The notes beneath the pieces were generated by a model that had not been told where the DNA came from, searched no databases, and worked only from the letters and a program-made list of their open reading frames with translations. The translations under genes and the position numbers were made by a program. From contig NC_091870.1 of assembly GCF_019399895.1 (NCBI RefSeq), positions 8,787,001 to 8,851,000 of the forward strand: DNA of 64,000 nucleotides. Reading direction: 5' to 3'. This DNA is from Cardiocondyla obscurior (Eukaryota; Arthropoda; Insecta; Hymenoptera; Formicidae). Positions 54,031 through 64,000 of the stretch are shown one piece after another (position 1 is the stretch's first letter; each line of letters starts with the position of its first letter).

Positions 54031-54068
54031 CAATGTCCCCCCTTCTCCCCGCGCTTCCCGCGCCTACA
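54031..54068 (-). promoter_or_regulatory. Putative promoter tract of locus B
   Basis: On the minus strand four G runs (three or more G each) stand beside GTAGGCGCGGG. This resembles the tract upstream of locus A (12609-12640) in order and spacing. It lies about 140 bases upstream of the first exon that I can define. The call rests only on that resemblance. Confidence 0.2.
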
Positions 54069-54484
54069 GCTCCCGTGCCGACACTTATACGTATGCAAGG
54101 CTATGCTATCCGCGGTCGAACATACGCGAACTTGCGCGGAGCGATTAGCAGCACGTGCTCGCGCTCGAAGCTCCGCAACTAGATTGACCGATAAAGATTT
54201 CGACTCTTAGACGGAAAGATTTCGACACTCGCCGTATCGTCGCCTGACCACGAGTATGTAAAACACACGCAAATACCTCAGCATCCGTCTCGAAAAGAGG
54301 AGAGCACTCCACGTGGCTGCCGTGATCCTTGTCCACGCAGGAAGTGAGTTACGTAGGCTCGGCCGCGCAAGCTCGCGATCAGGCAATCGATAGAGCGCTG
54401 TGATTCGTCGGCGCTTGGGCACCCATCCCATTACACCCGACTGACGAAAAATGCTGCTTAACCCGACTACGATCACTGGCGGTC

Positions 54485-54552
54485 GCGGGGGAGACGCGAG
54501 GGAGGCGCGGGGGAGTCGCGGGGGAGGCGCGGGGGAGGCGCGGGGGTGGCGC
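54485..54552. repeat. G-rich minisatellite, period about 12 bp
   Basis: Five to six units of GGCGCGGGGGAG with small variations (AGTC for GGCG, TGG for AGG). Runs of five G recur every 12 bases, so the plus strand could fold into G-quadruplexes. On the minus strand it would encode a Pro/Arg-rich stretch in a 134-codon open frame (54207-54611), which I do not regard as a gene. Confidence 0.8.
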
Positions 54553-54612
54553 GAAAAAATCGTCACACCGATTTTGTTATTTAAGAACATGCTAAGCCTC
54601 TTTAATGGCAAT

Positions 54613-57600
54613 TTTACAAAGGGCGTATTACATTAATTAAAATGTTCAGGCATCACGTGTAAGCAAAGAAATCTAGTTCGTTTAATATGCTACGAGTTTT
54701 CGTAGTGAACGCATTTTCACCGAGTCGCATCAGCTGCAAGATTTTTGTGTCAGTCTGTTATTAACGTTATGTCCCGACGGTTTCAAACATATCAAATAGC
54801 CGCGACCGCTGCATATAGTACGCATACAAAACTTTAATATGAATTTTTATTAGGTCCGTGTCAGAAGAAATCGGTGGAGTTTAATAGAAAGATCTGAAGT
54901 TTAAGTGGAGTAAAGTTACAGACTTTTCCGATTTAGTCAAAGTCAACGTCAAACTTTGTTATAGACTCCTTCATATCTTTATTTAACCAAATATAAAAGT
55001 TATAATTCATTATTTTCCAGCTCTTAATTTTAGCTATAATACAATGCTTGCAGAAACTGCAGCAAATTTAATAAACCCGTTTTGTAATGCGCGATATCGA
55101 TTATAATAAGTAAACTATTTTCATTGTAATTAAAGTAATTAATTATTTTTTTCTAGCATTATTTTAATTAAAATTAATGATAACGACGGTACTCTTCTAT
55201 CTCCTTTGCAAATCAGCCCTTTGTGGAAATCAAGGGGAAGAGTTAATTTTGCAGATGCGGTGCTTGTTCACGAAGCGACAGTAATCAATGAAGTAACGAA
55301 TGAATTATGCAATCGGCGGGTCAGTGCTATCGTGCTGCATTGATGCTAACGCGGTTAGCCACCGTGGCTGTTAATTCGGTAAACTGCACCGCCGAACCCT
55401 CCTCGAACTTCGGGCGAACGAGCGAGCGAACGGTCGAGTTCCCTTTGACGCAACTTATTCTGTATCCCCGCTGGTTTATGCCCCGAGGTCGCGCACACGG
55501 CTGTCCGGAATTCTCATGTTCGCGGTCAAAACCAAATAGCGCAGTTTTGGCGTGGCGCAGTTTCGTGTTGCACCGGCACGCGGAGATGTAGATGCAGTCG
55601 CCCGCCCGCTGCAGTTGCCCACCCGCCGCAGTTGCACAGAGGGTGCTGTTATTTATTGCAGTAGTTTCTGCCCGACAATCTGACGGGGTCGGGGTGCAAG
55701 ACCCCTTCTTCCGACTTTATCAGAGTTCCCGCGGTACTCCCCGGCGTATTTCGTGGTGCCGCTCTGCGGTCGGAAGAATGCGCGTCGCACCTGGGACGTG
55801 CATCCTCGGAGACAGGACGACTCGTGTCGCGCGAAAATTGTATCGTTCCCGACGACGGCATACGTAATCGCTCCGCGTCTTACGCTGTATGTATACGTGT
55901 CTCTGACATCTCTGCGAAATTGCGCGTGCATGCGGGTAGAATTTTCTACGACGCGCATAATAACGTTTCCGCGAGCAATAATTTTTTTTTTTTTTTTAAT
56001 CGTAATTGTCGCAGGACAAAAGTTGACCGCTCAATTTTATGGAGATCTTAATTTATGAGCCCGTTAATCTATAGGCAGATTATCTACTCTTATACAGGCT
56101 AGAGCAGAAAATTCGCCGTTGAGGACGAGCTGATCGCGCCCCGTTTAATCCCGTCGAAATTAAATCGCTTGATTTATCTGAGTACTTTCTCTCGCACCCT
56201 GTGGTCGGTACAGCGGCAGACATACTTTACGCAAGTATGCGCTGCATAGTTCATAAACATCATGCAGCTTTTGTCTTTACTAAATTCCGTCGCGCGCGTT
56301 GAATTAATTGCAGTTAATTAATTTTGTTCCATAACGTCGATAAGTTTGGTTCGCGAGCAATTTCTATTTTAAAAAGAAAACGCACAGTCCTTATATACTA
56401 ATGCTAAGATCTATTTAACGGTCAAATAGGATTTTTTTACTTGTCCCCGGAAGCCCTACCTACCACCCTACCTACCTAAAATTACGTTTATTTAATCTGA
56501 GACATCCTGTAGAAATATTCAAGCAACGACAGTCGTTCAAATTTGCTTTAGGCATAAATGTTATTTTTCATCACAAAACTCTCATTACTTTATTATTTGC
56601 GCAAGGTAAAAATCAAACTTTAATTAATCAAGCAATTAATCTTATTACCTGACAATACCGCGGCGATGCCAAAGGTTAAAATAAGTGCGTTTACTCGAAA
56701 TAAATAATGAATTAATATCGTACAGTTAATACAGCTGGCCAGTTTCCAGAATCCCGAAATAATAAACGGTGTTATTTTACTAACTACAGAAAGGCCAGGA
56801 ACGGCTAAGCCGGTCATATCGAAAATGCAATTTGCCGCGACTAGACGTCAATTAGCTTTTCTCGCAGGAAATCTCGTTAACAATCCGCTGCACCGTGTGG
56901 TCCAATATGATTAATGCGGTCGACTCGTTAAGCAGGCTTGCCGGCCATATTCCGTGCAGTCTATACTCGTTAGTTTAAGTTTTTATCCTTCTATATTTTG
57001 CGTAAAAACACGTATGAATTAAACGAGCGGTTTTACGACGATTCATTTTATAACAATCCTCGATCAAATTCGTACCTGAGAAAATATTGAGATGGAACCA
57101 TTTATCGTAATTTTCTATTCGACATCGTGCACCCCGCTACGTATAATCAAGCTTGAAATTAAGTTTCTATCGAAAGCAAACGTGTGCTCAGTACACTACA
57201 GACACTTGCGAAGAAAACCAACTTAAACAGAATTGCTCGTAGAATTACGCGAGAGTGTTCCCCCGCGCCAACCCGTTTGAGAAATGGTAGCGATTCGAAT
57301 TTAAAGCTAATACACGTATTCTTCAAAAGTCCACGATTACATATATAAAGAAAATGTTCAATCTCTTCGCATATGCGGCTATTCGTATATTCAATGCACG
57401 ACGAAGTTAACCCATATCGCCTCCTTTCGCGTCATCACTAAGATTACTATTCCGTATTCCGCGATGGCCATTTGCCAGCTCTCGAAGCCGACCTGGCAAT
57501 AATAGAGCATAGCGATGCGATTGACCCCGTGACCCGACACGTGCATCCGCATCACTTCGCTGACTAAATTCCCCGGTGATCGGGCCATTGTGAAAAATGT

Positions 57601-59399
57601 CGGGAAAAAATTTTGTCAAAGGTAAGAGATCGCTAATAAACCACGGCTGGAACGGTTATTAATTAAACTAAATTGCGTTCCGGCAAGAAGCGAAAGAACA
57701 ACGCGGAGCTGAACGCTGCACTCGGCCGCTTAGTTTAGCTAGCTGTAAACGCGCGAGTGATTTTCCCGGCGAGTGGAAATTACGGTGCATCCTTGAGAGA
57801 TTGGAAGTTCAAATATTTATATCCGCCGGCCAACAGGTACGTACCGCGGAACTTCGTCGGTGGAAGTTGGCATCGCGGGACGGGGAGATGAGGATCGTGA
57901 TCTACGTGGCCGTCTTATCGGCCGGATTTGCGGACGCTCGTTGCGCAAAGATAAATTCATTCGCAAGTTCAACACCGCTCTTGCGAAAGTCAAGAATGTT
58001 TCATCTGACCCTTAACTCTTCGACGAAAATACCGCCGGATTTTTCGTTCGGGTAATTAGGAACATTTCGCCGATCGTCGCAAAATAATGCGAAACGCCTG
58101 ATTTCGTGTTATTTTAAATGCAAACTTAGAATTGGCGTAACGCAAGCTCGCTCGTCAAACGCAGCTACTTTGCATAACAAATAGCGAAGTGCGAAGAGTT
58201 CTTAAATAAATGAATACCCGTACAAGACTGTGTTGTAGAATATTCCGATTGTCGCAGTTGAGAATTCCGCGTGCAGTTTTTCGAAATTGCCCCATCGAGG
58301 CAAAGTGATGCGCGGCGAGTTTCTCTTACCTAATTTCGCAGACTCGAATCGAGTTGGGACCGACATTAAACGAACTTTAAGAATAAGATCAACGTCCCGC
58401 TTATTCTCCGCGCAAAGAGCATCCATAAAAGTCAGCCGCGGCCGGCTTCTGGGAGCGAAAAAAAAATCTCGTTTGCGCGACTTAAAACGCGACGGTGCGC
58501 GGCGCAAAGTGAGTTGCAGCGCTGAAAGTGCACTGTCAAGATAAATGAATCGTAAAAAAAGATGTTTACCGCGACGGCGCGTTTCGCGTTCGTTCATTAT
58601 TCGTCGCCCCCGAAAGAGAACGGCGTATAAGGTTGCGAAATAAAGATAAATGTAAATTGAAAAAATGCAGAGCTCTTCTTCAAACTAAAGTAGGTTATTT
58701 TTCTAACTTCTCCTTAATTTTCGTCGCTGCGTAATGTCGCGATAAATATTGCAAGCGATATTGCGGGCGAACGCATCAAATATATTATCTGCTTTTTGAT
58801 GAAATAGGGAAGAGATATTTTTCTCAATAACGCAACTTAGATAAAAATTTTGACATATCGTCATGTGCCTCAAACGCCGTTATTTAAAAGCATCTATCTC
58901 ATTTTTTTACGAGTGAAATTCAGTGAAAAAGTTACGATGAATAAATATTAAATGTCTCATGCAAAAGTAAGATTTAGTTTGATATATTATTAAATATTTC
59001 AATGCCGCATTGGCCAAATGTCGAAGCACATACTGCGGCAAATATCGCGTGAAGCAAAAAAATAAAAATAAAAATTTTATTTCCCCGCTCTTATACCTAC
59101 GTACTTGCGCACTAAAACTTTCTCAGATTCAAGTTAAGAAGTTATACTTTTTGTACGTAGAATATTCACATGCCAGGAAGTCTTTCTCCTGCATAATACG
59201 ACGTGAAATTGTAGCGTGGAATAATGAGAATAATTTGCAAATATATCCGAGTGAAAGTTGGTTCTCACCTAATAATTAATTATCTAATAATTAATTAGCT
59301 GGCCGATTCGTGGTTCGTCTCGTCGCTGTCTAGCAAAAATGTTTAACACTGAGTCAGAAATGTTACACTCATTGTTACTAATTAATAACGAGGTAGAAA
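54613..59399. other. Noncoding stretch, no supported gene
   Basis: This is AT-rich DNA with a CpG-rich block at about 55300-55950. That block contains a short tandem repeat of 17-base units (listed separately) and several overlapping open frames on both strands, none with a recognisable domain. The rest holds poly(T) at 55981-55996, CCTAC repeats near 56455-56480, and AT-rich sequence. No splice-bounded coding exon is evident. Confidence 0.55.
55594..55643. repeat. Tandem repeat of a 17-base GC-rich unit, three copies
   Basis: Units begin GCAGTCGCCCGCCCGCT, GCAGTTGCCCACCCGCC and GCAGTTGCACAGAGGG. The third is diverged. It lies inside a CpG-rich block with no supported gene. Confidence 0.65.
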
Positions 59400-59869
59400 A
59401 TCTAAATATCTAAACGTTTTTCGCCTCGTACTATTCTACTGCGAGTTCTGACCTACCCGACACGTGCTCGACTGCCGAGATCGCCGTGAGCCGGGATCAA
59501 CGACCGTCACGGTAGTGTGCGTGCATCTGTGTGTCAACATCTGACCGGCAGATTTTCGCGTTCCGAGTTCGCAAGGCGAGGGACGCGCGAGCCGCGGGCG
59601 GCAGAAACCGGTTTGCTCGAAGAATTCGGCAATAGACTGCCTAGACAGTTTATCGCCAGGTCCTCCGATCGCCGCAGTAGTGTGAGTACGTGCGTGTGTT
59701 TACATTCGGCCGGCAGGTTTTTGCATTCTAAGCTCGCAAGGTGGAAGACGCGCGGGTGGCGGAAGGTGAGAACCGGTTTGCTCGGCGAATTCGGCAGTCG
59801 AGCATTGCGTAAAATCAACACACAACACAACAGACTAGTACGCGACGAAAAACATTTAGATATCTAGAT
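59400..59869. mobile_element. MITE-like element with about 85-base inverted-repeat ends
   Basis: The left end (59400-59486) and the reverse complement of the right end (59783-59869) align without gaps around one axis. About 31 of the outermost 36 bases match, the middle is diverged, and an exact 13-base match follows (GCTCGACTGCCGA at 59466-59478 against its complement at 59791-59803). The interior carries a 165-base direct repeat. No transposase is encoded and I see no convincing target-site duplication, so the class is undetermined. The element ends 156 bases before the EGF exon of the neurexin-like gene. Confidence 0.5.
59517..59846 (+). repeat. Two direct repeats of 165 bases, gap-free and in frame
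   Basis: Copy one starts at 59517 and copy two at 59682. Landmarks such as GGCAGRTTTT, CTCGCAAGG/TTCGCAAGG and ACCGGTTTGCTCG recur at exactly 165 bases. Similarity is high over roughly the first 125 bases and fades after GAATTCGGCA. The offset is 55 codons, so one plus-strand frame is open through both copies. That frame has no ATG at its start and encodes nothing I recognise. The second copy overlaps the right inverted-repeat end of the element. Confidence 0.65.
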
Positions 59870-60025
59870 GGATACATGGTCCGAGCTGGACAGACTAAAC
59901 GATCGATGCTAGACAGATTTTTTTCTTTTTTTTTTAATACTTTCTTATAATTTATGACTAGTATCAAGCTATATATTTAATGTTTAATTAATATGTTAAT
60001 ATTTAATTAATAATTTTTGTTGCAG
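59870..60025 (+). other. End of the intron before the EGF exon
   Basis: AT-rich intron end with a T-rich tract at 59920-59936, a stretch rich in TTAAT and a final ttttgttgcag acceptor at 60025. The pyrimidine tract directly before the acceptor is short but adequate. Confidence 0.7.
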
Positions 60026-60167
60026 AGTTTACGCAATATGGCAAATACGACGGACGCCTGCGAGACTCGCGATCCATGCCAGCACGGTGGTATTTGCATT
60101 TCTACGGACAGCGGACCTATCTGCGAATGTCGCACCGGGGATTACGAAGGCGCATATTGCGAGAAAG
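60026..60167 (+). CDS. Neurexin-1 exon encoding the first EGF-like domain (partial gene)
   Basis: This 142-base exon lies between a ttttgttgcag acceptor and a gttagt donor. In phase 0 it gives 47 codons plus one base. Six cysteines at residues 12, 18, 24, 33, 35 and 45 form a complete EGF-like repeat, with the typical CQHGGIC and CECR motifs and an aromatic-Glu-Gly segment (DYEGAYC) before the last cysteine. The pattern CQHGG.CISTDSGP, then CECR and a final CEKE, matches what I remember of the first EGF repeat of insect neurexin-1, which follows the first laminin-G domain. Neurexin is a presynaptic single-pass adhesion protein that binds neuroligins and other partners. The exon begins in mid-protein, so the signal peptide and first laminin-G domain must be encoded upstream, and I do not find them in this window. 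Another EGF/laminin-G protein is possible but less likely. Confidence 0.8.
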
Positions 60168-63100
60168 GTTAGTGAAACAACTTTCGATAGTTCTAATCTA
60201 AATTTCGAAATCAATTATGGTAAAAGAATAACTAAATATTACTGAGTAATTTACCGTAGTTTAAAATCTATTTCCAAATTTGGTAATTTTGTATATCTTG
60301 AACACAGTAAACGTATGTAATTAAACGGAGATACATATAATTTACATGCATGCTATTTTCATACGTGTACGCGACTTTAATCTAAAACGAAATCCACAGA
60401 AAATCTACTAAATAATAAAATTTATATAACCGAATTAAATATTTATTGTATAATAAAATTTAGAATAATTACTAAAAGCTTTAGTTAAACACAGCTTAAT
60501 AAAACAAATTTAAACTACTTTGATGTAGAATTCATGACAGAGAAAATTAAATTGTCAAAATGTATGATTCAAGCGATTTATTATAAACACATCGCATTTT
60601 ACGGCGAGATCGCAATTTTATTTCACCTTTGATATTTTTTTTTTTCATTGATTATTCATTAATCTTATATGGCTTTTATACTTCTTTTAGCAATCCGCAT
60701 TTAATTAATTACAATCTATCCGCGACACCTTTTTCAGGTTTCGTGTCCTTCGATTTAGCGGCCGATAGTTTATTAACATCCCGGGTCGCATCCCGTTTAA
60801 TATTAATTATTCACTCAAGGCTCGCGTAAGCTGGGGACGTTTCTTTCAAATATTCATTTCCTTGCATTTTGCATTTCGTCACGAGGCAAACGTGTCACGC
60901 GGCCACCCAGGCCCGTTTTTATTCTCTTTTCTCATATTTCGCTCGATCGATCGTTTTTTTTAACGATAAATTGCTCGGACGCGGTACAGGCGTGCATTTC
61001 TCGTTAACTCCTACGCGTATTTGCGAGAAAACGCGCGTCGCTTAATGAGGCGTAATTGTCGACAGCTGCAGAAGCGAGATAGTGTTCGAGAATGATTTTT
61101 CCTTCTCGTAAGCCATTGGCAATTAGAGAACCCAAGGAAGTCGGGGCCGTTCCGAGACATTTCACCGATAATTACTATCAGACTTCTTCCCCGTTAATGA
61201 GGTGCGCGCACAAGGAGTCATTAACGAGGGCGATTCGAGAATGTGAGTGGCAAAATATACAAAAGTTTATGCATTTGTTGCTGTCACTTGAAACGACTGG
61301 GAGAGAAAGCACGATTCGTTAGAAAAGATGATTTTTTTTTTCTTTTTAAGGAAATGTTTTACAAAAAATTATTAAGCGCCTGCGTCACAAAAGCGTATCG
61401 GAATTTTAATCGGAATCCGAATCGAAAGGATTCATTTTAATGAACACTCGTAACGTTGTAACGAATAACGTTGTGATAGCAATTGCATACAATTTTGTAT
61501 TTTAAATTACAACAGCTGATATTAATTTCAACCAATTGCTAATATTACAAATGGCATTGAATTCTATATAATTAATTAATCGAGAAACTTTTTTTTTTTT
61601 AATATACGTATAAAAAAAATTCGCGTAATATTATTACGTTAATTTGCAATATGCGTTCTTGGAACGCGAATTCTACTTCTCACATAATTCAGAGAACACT
61701 CGACAGGTTTAATAGCGAAAAGCGAGATTACGTTTTGCAGATAAGCAACATACCAGATCCACTTTAATTACGATATACCTTCTGCGATAAAATTTTGCGT
61801 TTTCTCGAGTTTTCGTGTGGCTCGCAAAAACAACATTTTCGACCGCGCATTAGTAGTAATTTTACTACTTGCGGATTTTCCATTACTGCGCGTGACAGAT
61901 ATACGATATACCGTTTTTGAAGACACATTTACGTAAGTTACTGCGTTTTAAGCGCTGATAAAGTCTCACAGCCCCGTGTAGCCGGCAAATAAGCACGTAA
62001 AATTATCATTTATGTTCGTATTAACTGTGCCAAGATTATATTTTATTTTATTTTCTTAATAAATAAAAGTAAGCATAAAAATATATATATCGTACAAATA
62101 TCGCGGGATTTAAATAATATTTAAATTGTTCGATTTCCTGCTTTCATTACTTGATACAGCAAGCATATATATATTAAATAAATTGGTTTTGCATTTCACG
62201 ATATTAACAGTTAAAAGTTTACTGTAACCGGGGTATCTCGTCATAGTATGAATAAACAATCTGTCTTTATCGAAAATTGCAGCGTGGAATGTTTATTCAA
62301 AGGTTTACTCCACTGATAATTGCGAATCTTTGCGAACTCACGACCGAGTCCTTTGTCGCTACTGAGACATCGTCCAGAAGAACGCGAAACTTCAAAGACG
62401 ACTCCTCGCAAAAGGAACCAGGACAATTTCATTTTAATTCCTCTCTTAACAGCTTTTTGCAGGCGCGATTGTCCTCGTCGCGCCTGACAGGCGCAGTCGT
62501 TATACGCGATATAATGTAATTTCCAGCCTTAATGACCATGTTGAAACGAATGGAGGAAAAAGAAAAAAGAAAGCTGGGAGAGTGCAGAGAGGATAAGAGT
62601 GTTACAGACGCGCAAGATAAAATAGCGGGGCTAAAAATGAGGGCTGAGGCATAAAGAAAAGGGAAACGGAATTTATTAGAGTCTAAATAATTAGTCTATT
62701 GAAATTTCTTAACAATTATCGAAAAAATGGAGCTGCTGTGAATATCGAAAGAAAGAAAAGTATGTACGTAAAAAGAGAGGAGAGAAAAGAAATTCAACGT
62801 ATTGATATTCGGTGGTTCATGATAATTTCTGCACTGGTTTTTTTTCTTTTTTTTTTTAATATTAATATTTTAAATAATAAACTCTTAGAGTTTCTTTAAA
62901 TAAATTAATTCAGACGACTAAATGTCGAGTGAATATATAAAGCTAGAAAACCGCTCTTTTCGCATTATCTATTTCAAGTTGGATAATCAAGAGTTTATGC
63001 TCGCAACCAATCATTATCTGGACAAAGTGGTTCAACTTTGCATAACATTCCGCGCGGGGAAACTTCGTTGCTTAACACTCGATATTCGCGTTTGCGGGAG

Positions 63101-63305
63101 CCGCCGTTGCGGAAAGGTAATTTTACAACAATCGTCCGAAAGTTTCTCGGCGTTTAAATTACCGAAAATGGGGGCTTCGTTTCTTTTATCTTTTCCTAAT
63201 TTTTTTTTTTTCTCTCAAAAATGCATAAGAATCTTTTTACCGGCGATTAAGGCATGGTTCAGTTTTTTTTACTTTCGTTCCTTCTTTTTTTCTGTTCTTA
63301 CATAG
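60168..63305 (+). other. Intron between the two neurexin-like exons
   Basis: A 3,138-base intron running from gttagt to a strong acceptor with a long pyrimidine tract (about 63265-63303). It is AT-rich, with one CpG-rich patch near 60900-61090. A possible hidden exon at 60738-60825 (acceptor ctttttcag, donor gtaagc) would enter in the right phase. However, it is 88 bases long, breaks the frame into the next exon's natural phase, and looks unlike neurexin, so I do not call it. I see nothing else of note. Confidence 0.65.
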
Positions 63306-63365
63306 AGGCTTGGAGCACGGTGCTGCCCACGAGGGGTGCTGGCGGTTACTGGGCTTGGGATTACA
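63306..63365 (+). CDS. Neurexin-1 60-nt exon, probable alternative cassette at splice site 1
   Basis: The acceptor is tcttacatag after a long pyrimidine tract, and the donor is gtgagt. The exon is exactly 60 bases with phase 1 on both sides, so including or skipping it adds or removes 20 residues without a frame change. Joined to the EGF exon it restores the Glu after CEK and continues AWSTVLPTR, a Gly-rich turn, then YWAWDY. Insect neurexin as I remember it continues from CEKE almost directly into the second laminin-G domain (a FRGTEYLSYDL-like start), so this segment is an insert just after the EGF repeat. That is where vertebrate neurexins vary at splice site 1. The peptide is not a motif I know. 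A second reading frame is also open, so phase is inferred from the upstream donor. Confidence 0.6.
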
Positions 63366-64000
63366 GTGAGTCTCGCTAATTACAAAACCAAAGCATCCAC
63401 AATAACGTGGTGTGCTGGTCGTAGAGATATCAGTACGAGTAATCGGTAGATAGTAGCTCTAGTTAAAGTGTTTCTATGTATAGATCCTTGGGGAAGGGCC
63501 ACGATTGAATAGACTCTTTATCAACGTGAAATTGAATATGAATGGAATTGTCTTAATAAGTTGATAAATGAAATTGATATTAAATCACAATAGCAACGAT
63601 CGATATTACCCATTAATTAATAGCTATCTATCAATATTATTTAGAATTTATTTAGGATGCGTATTTTATTCCTCACCTCTGGAGTTGTGTATATAAATGT
63701 AATTAGTCGGTCCAACGTAGTTAGAATTAGTGCATTATGATAATGCAATATTTTTTTTATATATAATATGTTAAGTAAAATTCCCTACAATTAAGTAATG
63801 TGATAAAAAAAAATCTTACAGTCTACCTGATATTCCGCCTTGAATTCACGTATTTAAATAATTGTGCACCCGTACCGTATTGAATAATAATAAAATCGCC
63901 GCCCGTAAAGAATACAAATCAATACCAAACGTCCGATAAACCAATTAAAATGTATAAACATCGTTCATATCTAACATTAACAATGGAAATGGAAGAAAAC
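63366..64000 (+). other. Start of the following intron
   Basis: AT-rich intronic sequence after a gtgagt donor, continuing past the window end. The next constitutive neurexin exon, expected to open the second laminin-G domain in phase 1, is not seen before 64000. Confidence 0.6.

Noticed and set aside
55307..56058. Several overlapping open frames on both strands in a CpG-rich block
   Set aside because: They overlap each other, none has a domain or flanking splice sites, and the block includes tandem repeats and a T run.
60738..60825. Possible extra exon between the two neurexin exons, with a good acceptor and a gtaagc donor
   Set aside because: It enters in a compatible phase, but its length changes the phase into the next exon. 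The peptide does not resemble a laminin-G start closely enough, and it stops just past the donor if unspliced.

Overview
The window looks like gene-poor DNA from an insect, most probably a hymenopteran and perhaps an ant. The reasons are AT-rich sequence broken by blocks rich in CpG, very short introns (about 100-170 bases) in the minor loci, many homopolymer runs, and an exon that reads as the first EGF-like repeat of an insect neurexin-1. The species call is inference. There are no bacterial-style genes, rRNA genes, intact tRNA genes or CRISPR arrays. Nearly all long open frames are chance openings in CpG-rich or low-complexity DNA.

The one gene I recognise lies at the right end on the plus strand. 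A 142-base exon (60026-60167) encodes a complete six-cysteine EGF-like repeat, and a 60-base exon (63306-63365) follows 3.1 kb later. Both have good splice sites and compatible phase (0 to 1, then 1 to 1). I read them as neurexin-1 (Nrx-1). The 60-base exon can be skipped without changing frame and falls where vertebrate neurexins have splice site 1. The first exon begins in mid-protein and I find no upstream coding exon, so most of positions 1-60025 is probably one very long intron.

Two related loci sit on the minus strand inside that presumed intron, at 11180-12603 (locus A) and 53233-about 54060 (locus B). Each is a string of short exons and introns with GT-AG signals. They share a purine-rich exon end that contains a small hairpin, a 40-44 base mini-exon, and a run of C (G on the transcribed strand) upstream. 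I do not recognise the family. It could be a duplicated long noncoding RNA or a fast-evolving small gene, and it is the best candidate here for something undescribed.

At 34023-35536 a 1.5 kb almost perfect palindrome, with arms of about 750 bases and a 7-base loop, carries two different tRNA-like sequences per arm. At 59400-59869, just upstream of the EGF exon, an element of about 470 bases has inverted-repeat ends of about 85 bases and an internal 165-base direct repeat. The remaining DNA holds microsatellites, homopolymer runs, a G-rich minisatellite and small hairpins.
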